A stretch of 64,000 nt of DNA, from the NCBI GenBank assembly GCA_015680685.1, contig MNCI01027521.1, positions 1,124-65,123 of the forward strand, given 5' to 3'. Below the pieces are notes generated by a model that saw only the letters and a program-made list of their open reading frames with translations, had not been told where the DNA came from and did no database searches. Every line of letters begins with the position of its first letter. The stretch's first letter is position 1. Below are positions 58,221 through 64,000 of the stretch, one piece after another. Made by a program: the position numbers and the translations under genes. The stretch comes from Gnetum montanum (taxonomy: Eukaryota > Streptophyta > Gnetopsida > Gnetales > Gnetaceae).

Positions 58221-61200
58221 TTTTTTTTTTAAAAAAAGATTTCAGATCATTATATTAATCGCAATTGAATTTACATGAATCATGTACAATCACAAAATGA
58301 GGGGGTTCTTGACCCCCTCCGCTACCCTAAACCCAAAGCCAAGAAAACCCACAAGATAGTTAGATTCCTCCGGTAAGATCCAAAATCGGTGTCCTGATCC
58401 ACAAAACTTCCAGAACAGCCCCACAGACCTTGGAACCAAACCAGGAAAAACAACAAGCAAACGAGACAACAACCCAAGCCCATATCCTAAATATGGCAAG
58501 AGAGGCATGTACAATGGCAAATGGCCCTTTCTTGACAATGGATAGCATCAAGAACAGCACGGTGCCTCTTAGTATCCACAAAAGTAGCAACCTGCTGAAA
58601 ATCTTTAAATGCTTCCGCTTTCCTTGCATACCCCTCATCCCCCTTCCCATATGGGTGGAGCTCTGCCCCACCTACATCAAATGTAACATCACAGTGCTTG
58701 GCAGGACGTGTTCGGCCAATATTCATAACAACATACAGACACCTCCCCTCCTGGAGCTAGGATCTTGCTTTATGTTCATGTGCCTGATCTTCTTGTTGCT
58801 GAATCTGAGCAGCCTCCATCTCCTCCCACTCATAGTGCTCCCATTCCTCTTTCCCCTAGGTCTCCTATTCTTATGCTTCTTTTTGGAGTTGCTCTCGAAT
58901 AGTTGAAGCTCTGCCTCCACCTCATTCATTGCCGCTGACTTAGCTAGGTCACGCTGTCGCTTCTCCTCTTTGGCTACTTTTGCATGGATGCACTTGACCA
59001 GTTCCAACTGCCCTTGGAACTCCTCCTGAACCCTCCACTTTCCAAAGGGCCCTTTCCTTCACTTGAGCTTGATTCACCACCTCCTTTGTTACCCTAGTTA
59101 GCATAGCCTCAAGGACCTGAGCCACGGATCCACCAATGGCCTCAGGAGAAGCCATCAACGAGCATTCTCCAACAACCAACTCTAGTGACCCGACTCCAAC
59201 CTCCTAATCGTCAGACTCCTTAGTCAAATCCACAACTAGCAAAGAGTAGCAAGGTCGCTTTTGCCCATAAATAGCATGGACCGGAGTGTTCCTTGGCTGC
59301 GAAGGTGCACAAGGCTGAGCCTCCCGCCATGAGGCCAAAATGAGCCCCGTTGGCATTGTAGCATCACCAGAAAGAATTGCATTAAGTTGACTGCACATCC
59401 TAGCTTCGAGCATTTCAAGAAACTAAAATGCACAATGTATAACTTCCAAATGTTTCCAAAGTGCACCAAATACTAATCAACCAACTTGGTAGCATCCTGC
59501 CAAATTGACAAGAGCACTGATTTGGGAACCTGACCACTCCTTGTCTTGGGCACTGGCCTAGAAAAGAAAGCCTCAACATCCTAGAGACCATGGCCCATGG
59601 GAAGGATCGTTTCACCCCCTGTCGGCATCCCTAGGCCCTCTGCAATTGCCACCTCAGTTAGCAAAATCCACACACCCCAGAAAAGCATGTGGTCCCCTTG
59701 CCAATTTGTGTAGAACAAGTCATCCTCAAGGTCCAGCTCCCCTTGGAGTACGGGTAGGAGGTCAACCCACCCCACCAACAAAATCATTTCCCAAAGCACC
59801 AGATTCTCCTTAAAGCTTGTGCATGGTGGCCTGAAAGTGGGTGTGACCTCCATTGCCAAAATTGCTTCACGCCAAAGATGGAAACCAACAGCTACAATCT
59901 GTGTCAATAGTGGCAGTAGAGTAGATGACGAAAAACCTAGTGTTTACACACCTTCCAAACTGACCACAGCACCGTAGCTGCCCTGGAAGCACTGTTGAAC
60001 CGTAACAGAGGACAAATGTTCACTGCCCGCTAAACGTTGAAGGTGTAAGGCAGCAGTAAATAAAATGTGCTATAGTTTCCGTGGCTGTAATGCAAAGAGG
60101 ACACGTGTCCTCCACATTCAGCCCTCACCATCGCAATACCACACAAATTGAGATGGCAGAGTCGTTCATCAACCAAATAAAGGTTTCTATTTTCTTGGGC
60201 AGCTTGCCCTTCCATATCCTTTGCCATCCCCTAACCATAGATATTTGTTTTTAATAAGTTGATGCAGAGGCACCCCCATCAGCCTTGATTCCAAAGCCAC
60301 CCGCACATCCCTACAAAGAGCACACCAAATATCAGAGTCCCATGCTCCTGCCCCATCGCTTGTATATTTTGTTCATGATTTTGATCCACTGAGTGGACCT
60401 ATTGTCCTAATGCATTAGTTGGTTAAGAAGCCTTGGTACCACATAGTGGCAATGTCTTGGAATTGGATGATGATTCCAAGACCCTCAGCAGCCTTAGGTC
60501 TGGCCATCGTATCCTAGCTAACTAAATGTATATGATCTCCCCCTCTACCCCGACCAAGTAAAAGGAGGGGGGTGTGGAGGGGATGGGGGTGGTTTGGGGT
60601 GTATGCAGCGAGGAGGCCACTAAAGCTATATAACAAGCCATAGCAAAAAGCACTGATGTAGCTAAAAGAGACTTCCCAATCCAAGTTAGAAATTGAGCCG
60701 TCCAATGATCAATCAGTTTCTGCAACCCCTGGAGGAAGGTGGCCCATGAATGCCTCCAACCCCAATCATAAACAGGCAACCCAAGGTAGGTGTCTTGTGA
60801 GGTGCCCAAGAGGACACCTAGAGTTTGCACAATTAGCCCCTTTACCCAAACATCTGTATTAGGTAGGTGCATTGTAGACTTACCCCCAGTTGATTTCTAA
60901 TCCAATCTCCTCCGCCATTCTTTGCAGTGCTCTATTTATTGCCTTTTCCTAAGAGACAACAGCCCAAGAAAATAGAATGGTATCATTAGCGTAGTGTTCC
61001 ACCAAACAATAAACTCCAACAATCTGCAAACCTCTAACCCCTCCATCTTGCAATAAGTCTATAAGGTGTTCATCACAAGAATAAATAGGTATGGAAAAAG
61101 GGGATCCCCTTGTCTCAACCCCTAACTAGGGGATGAAAGACCCAACAACTTCCCCTCCAAGTCTAGAGAAAAAGCCCCTAAAGTTGGATTTGCATGCATC

Positions 61201-62630
61201 AATTAACAAAATTTGGTTAGAAGCCCTTACGCAACAAGATTTCTTTGAGAGAGCACCAACAAGCGGTATATCATAAGCTTTAGTAATGTTCTGTTTAAGG
61301 CACATACTGGGGTATTTGGCCACTTGCAGGGAGTGTAGCACCTCCTGCACCAAGATAACTTGGTCCTGAATACACCTTTATTTAATGAAACCCACTTGTT
61401 GCAGACCCACCAAACGTGGCATTAAGGGGCCCAACCATGCAACCAAAAGCTTAGTGAATAGGCGAAGAAGTGTATTACACACCCCAATAGGCTGAAATTG
61501 GGAAGGATCTATGGAGTTGGCAGTTTTGGGAATGAGGACTAGCTAGAACAATTGATTTCCCTATGAACTTACTACCAGCTCAACATTGTGTTGAAGGCAT
61601 CCAACAGATTTTTTGCCAAAATATCGATGAATGCCTTAAAGAACTCCATAGGCCAATTGTTAGGCCCCGATGCCTTCCCAATCTTCATTGAAGAAAGAGC
61701 CCCATCAAGCTCCTCACAAGCAAACAATTCCAACAACCGCTGGTTGTCCTCAACATCCAAAATAGAATCAATGTGAATCGGAAGAGGTACAACCTTCTTC
61801 TATTGCCAGATGTTCGACTAGTAATCCATGATGGCTTGGATGATCTCTTGACCATCAACAACTGTTTTCCCCTAGAAAGTTAAACTATGAATCTTTTTGG
61901 AGTGGTTGACTAAGTTAGCCACCACAAAGAAAAAACATGTGTTCCTATCTCCCTCCTTGAGCCAACAAGCTCACCCAAGCTGTCTCCAATAAGCTTCCTC
62001 TTTAGCATCCAGGTTCTATAGCTCGACCAACACCTCGCATTCAGCATCGTCTAGACCTTGACCCAACTCCTAGTTTGTTGAATCTTCGTTAGATGTTGTA
62101 GTAGTTTCCCTCTATTGGATTTGAAGGAGAAATTATCTCCCATCCTCAACACTCGTATCACTTGTTTGAGTTGGTTTAACCCTAGCTTGAGAAACTCCTG
62201 AGGGTCAACCCATGAAAAATAATTTCTCCAGATCCCTTCCGCCATCAGGTGGAGCCACGACTTAGCAATCCAAAACCGTTCGAAATGAAACAACAAAGAC
62301 CTCCCAAAAACTATATCTCCCACCTGGCATAGAATTGACCAATGGTAAGCAGCCAATTTCCCATGAACATGCACCCCTCGGTTCATTAGAATATCTAAGC
62401 TGACCCACACTCTATCAATCTTTGTCATGACCTGGTCAATGCCCTTTCTTCAATTGCTCCACATGAAATGGCTATCTTTGATATCCATGTCAACCAAGTC
62501 ATGAGACACTAGAAACTGTAGGAATTGCAAACTACCAAGAGGCTCTTGGTCCCTTCGTCCAACTTTTTCCACCTTTACAATCTCTGGTTAAAGTCTCCCA
62601 CTAGGATCTACTACCTCCTATCCAAGAGAA
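58221..62630 (-). mobile_element. LINE of the same family, minus strand, 5'-truncated and broken
   Basis: Minus-strand order: the end of the endonuclease (VGDFNQR at about 62590-62610), a linker, RT (ELDGALSSMKIGKASGPNNW at about 61660-61720; LRQGDPLFPYLFILVMNTL at about 61060-61120; the catalytic box reads HYANDTILFS instead of ADD; TSQDTYLGLPVYDWGWRHSW), and zf-RVT (EDTCPLCITATETIAHFIYC, about 60060-60120). Then comes an extension with LLPVLQGELDLEDDLFYTNW (59690-59750), which matches the LINE at 51914, a charged coiled-coil-like region (58750-59180), and an A-rich tail at about 58221-58232. Many stops are present. The right edge is approximate; no target duplication was found. Confidence 0.8.
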
Positions 62631-62639
62631 AGCAGACTC

Positions 62640-63200
62640 TCACAAGGATGATAATCAAGGCACATAGCCAAGACTCTATCTCTCTAGTCTCTTCTCTCAA
62701 CTCACCTCTTCTCTCTCTACACTCTCTTAGCCAAAATGAAGGCTCAAGAAGTATTTATACCTTTCCCCAACTTGTCTCTTCATCTTCCCTACCTCTCAAA
62801 TTCAAATTTTGAATCATTAAAAACTCGTACAAAAATTTCTCATGTTCACTTGAGATGTCTTTGAGGAGAATGGGACATCTTGTCTGAGATCTATTGAAAG
62901 TTGCAGATTTCAAATGAGACATCTTGGGACAGATAGAGACATCTTGCCTTAGACATCTTGGAAGAAGTTGAGATGTTTGGGATTGGGCTGAGACATCTTG
63001 GGTGTAGCTGAGACATCTTGGATGAGACTGAGACGTCTCACGTGCCAAAGCTAAAAATAAAGATGATTGTTTTGGGGTCTGGAACCTTTGAACATCTCCA
63101 AACAAGTCTCCATTGACCCTATAACCTCCTAAACACATCAAAATAGGCCCAAAGCACCCCCAAACATGCCAAAACTCAAGGGAAAGATTCCATCATTAGA
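62640..63200 (-). repeat. Possible LTR remnant with repeated words
   Basis: Ten or so degenerate TGAGACATCTTGG words lie at 62850-63040. To their left, a minus-strand TATA box (GTATAAATAC, about 62751-62760) precedes a CT/GA-rich region. This order (word-rich U3, TATA, R-U5) resembles the E1 LTR, but no LTR ends or partner were found. Confidence 0.35.
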
Positions 63201-64000
63201 GAGATGGTACATTGACTTGTTTGATGCCCACATTATTGGAACTATGTCTCATTTCTCCCTTTATTTTCTTTTTTCCAGATGTGTGGCACAACCAGAAGAG
63301 CATATTGTTGGAGAGAGGATTCAACTTTATATTAAAAAAAAAAAAAAAACTCTTTATATTGTTGGCAAGAGAAACCAACCTTGAATTTAAAAAATTCATT
63401 TTTTTCATGTTGATGATCTTCCTTGATCATGTTGCTATTAGTTTTGTTCAATAGAGGATTTTTATTCTATACCTAGGACTATAAACCAGTTGTTTTTGTT
63501 TAGCAGTCATGTTAGAAATGACAAATTCTAAACCTGTTAATGTTGCATGTATTGTGACTTGTTTTATTTGTTGTCAATTCTAGAAGTTCTTTAGTTTAGA
63601 AATGAGGAAAACGTTCTGTTATAAATTCATTATGAAATATGATCTATTTGTTATCTCTTCAAGTAGTTTTGAACTTTCATCTCTAGTAACATGTTGTAGG
63701 GTTTTCTTTATTTTCATGGATATGACTGTAAGAGATATTCTGACATGATTGAAAATTTCATCTTTCCTTTCTTGATGCTTAATATTCTAAGCAAGCTACT
63801 GTGGGTCATATATTATCTGAGAGCATTACCAATTTAACTAGTTGGCATTAGTTTTGTAATTTTCTTCTTTTGTTCACGTTTCAATTTGGGGCTTGACATT
63901 GGATACATTATGAAAAATTGTTGGTTCAACCTGATAAATCCACAAACATCAAATACTTAGAAAAGAATTGAAACTAAAACTGAAGCTTTATTACGTCCAA
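63201..64000. other. Sequence without recognisable gene
   Basis: An A16 run lies at about 63333-63348. ATATTGTTGGAGAGAG (63302) and ATATTGTTGGCAAGAG (63357) flank it imperfectly. No ABCA exon or repeat family identified. Confidence 0.4.

Overview
This window looks like nuclear DNA of a seed plant with a large, transposon-rich genome. The evidence is one intact DUF3339 membrane-protein gene, one ABCA-type transporter gene with long transposon-filled introns, plant Ty3/gypsy elements of the Tat lineage (dual RNase H), plant LINEs with a zf-RVT domain, and a tRNA-type SINE family. A gymnosperm would fit, but the sequence does not prove it. There are four sequence gaps: single N at 9463, 26478 and 53570, and a run at 10552-10718.

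Positions 1-31231 are a nest of three LTR retrotransposons. The outermost (E1, minus strand) has its 5' LTR at 29446-31231 and runs out of the window at position 1. A second Tat-like element (E2, minus strand, 11780-29153) sits in the untranslated leader of E1. A third, short element (N1, plus strand, 4201-11040) sits in the gag gene of E1 and is bounded by the 5-bp duplication GAAGT. N1 carries gag and protease but no polymerase. E2 has gag, protease, RT, two RNase H domains and integrase, all broken by stops, frameshifts and a deletion.

The most unusual part is a seven-exon gene on the opposite strand of E2 (plus strand, 18694-22549), lying between protease and RT. Its splice phases agree across all exons and it has a palindromic TATA box. 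Exon 2 resembles the FCP1/NIF-type HAD phosphatase fold of plants with its catalytic residues replaced. What appears to be the last exon of the same gene is present at the same place in E1. Short repeated words punctuate the junctions between the gene blocks of both elements, and a second word (GCGTA type) recurs in the E2 LTRs, its leader, and the promoter, 5' UTR and first intron of the antisense gene.

Positions 31232-39400 hold no intact gene. They contain three copies of a tRNA-type SINE (one with a 19-bp target duplication), an eroded LINE fragment and a degenerate tandem repeat. An intact DUF3339 gene lies at 40761-40970. It is followed by low-complexity tandem repeats and the 3' end plus partial LTR of a relative of N1 (about 43030-43410).

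Positions 45531-56679 (minus) carry the last seven exons of an ABCA transporter (end of the second membrane domain and the second nucleotide-binding domain). The reading frame is open throughout, but the signature motif and H-loop are atypical. Its 8.2-kb intron contains a 3.8-kb LINE (51914-55713) with a 14-bp target duplication. A second LINE of the same family lies upstream in the opposite orientation (58221 to about 62630). Both have a long extension after the zinc-binding domain. The remaining 5' exons of the transporter are not visible and probably lie beyond the window.
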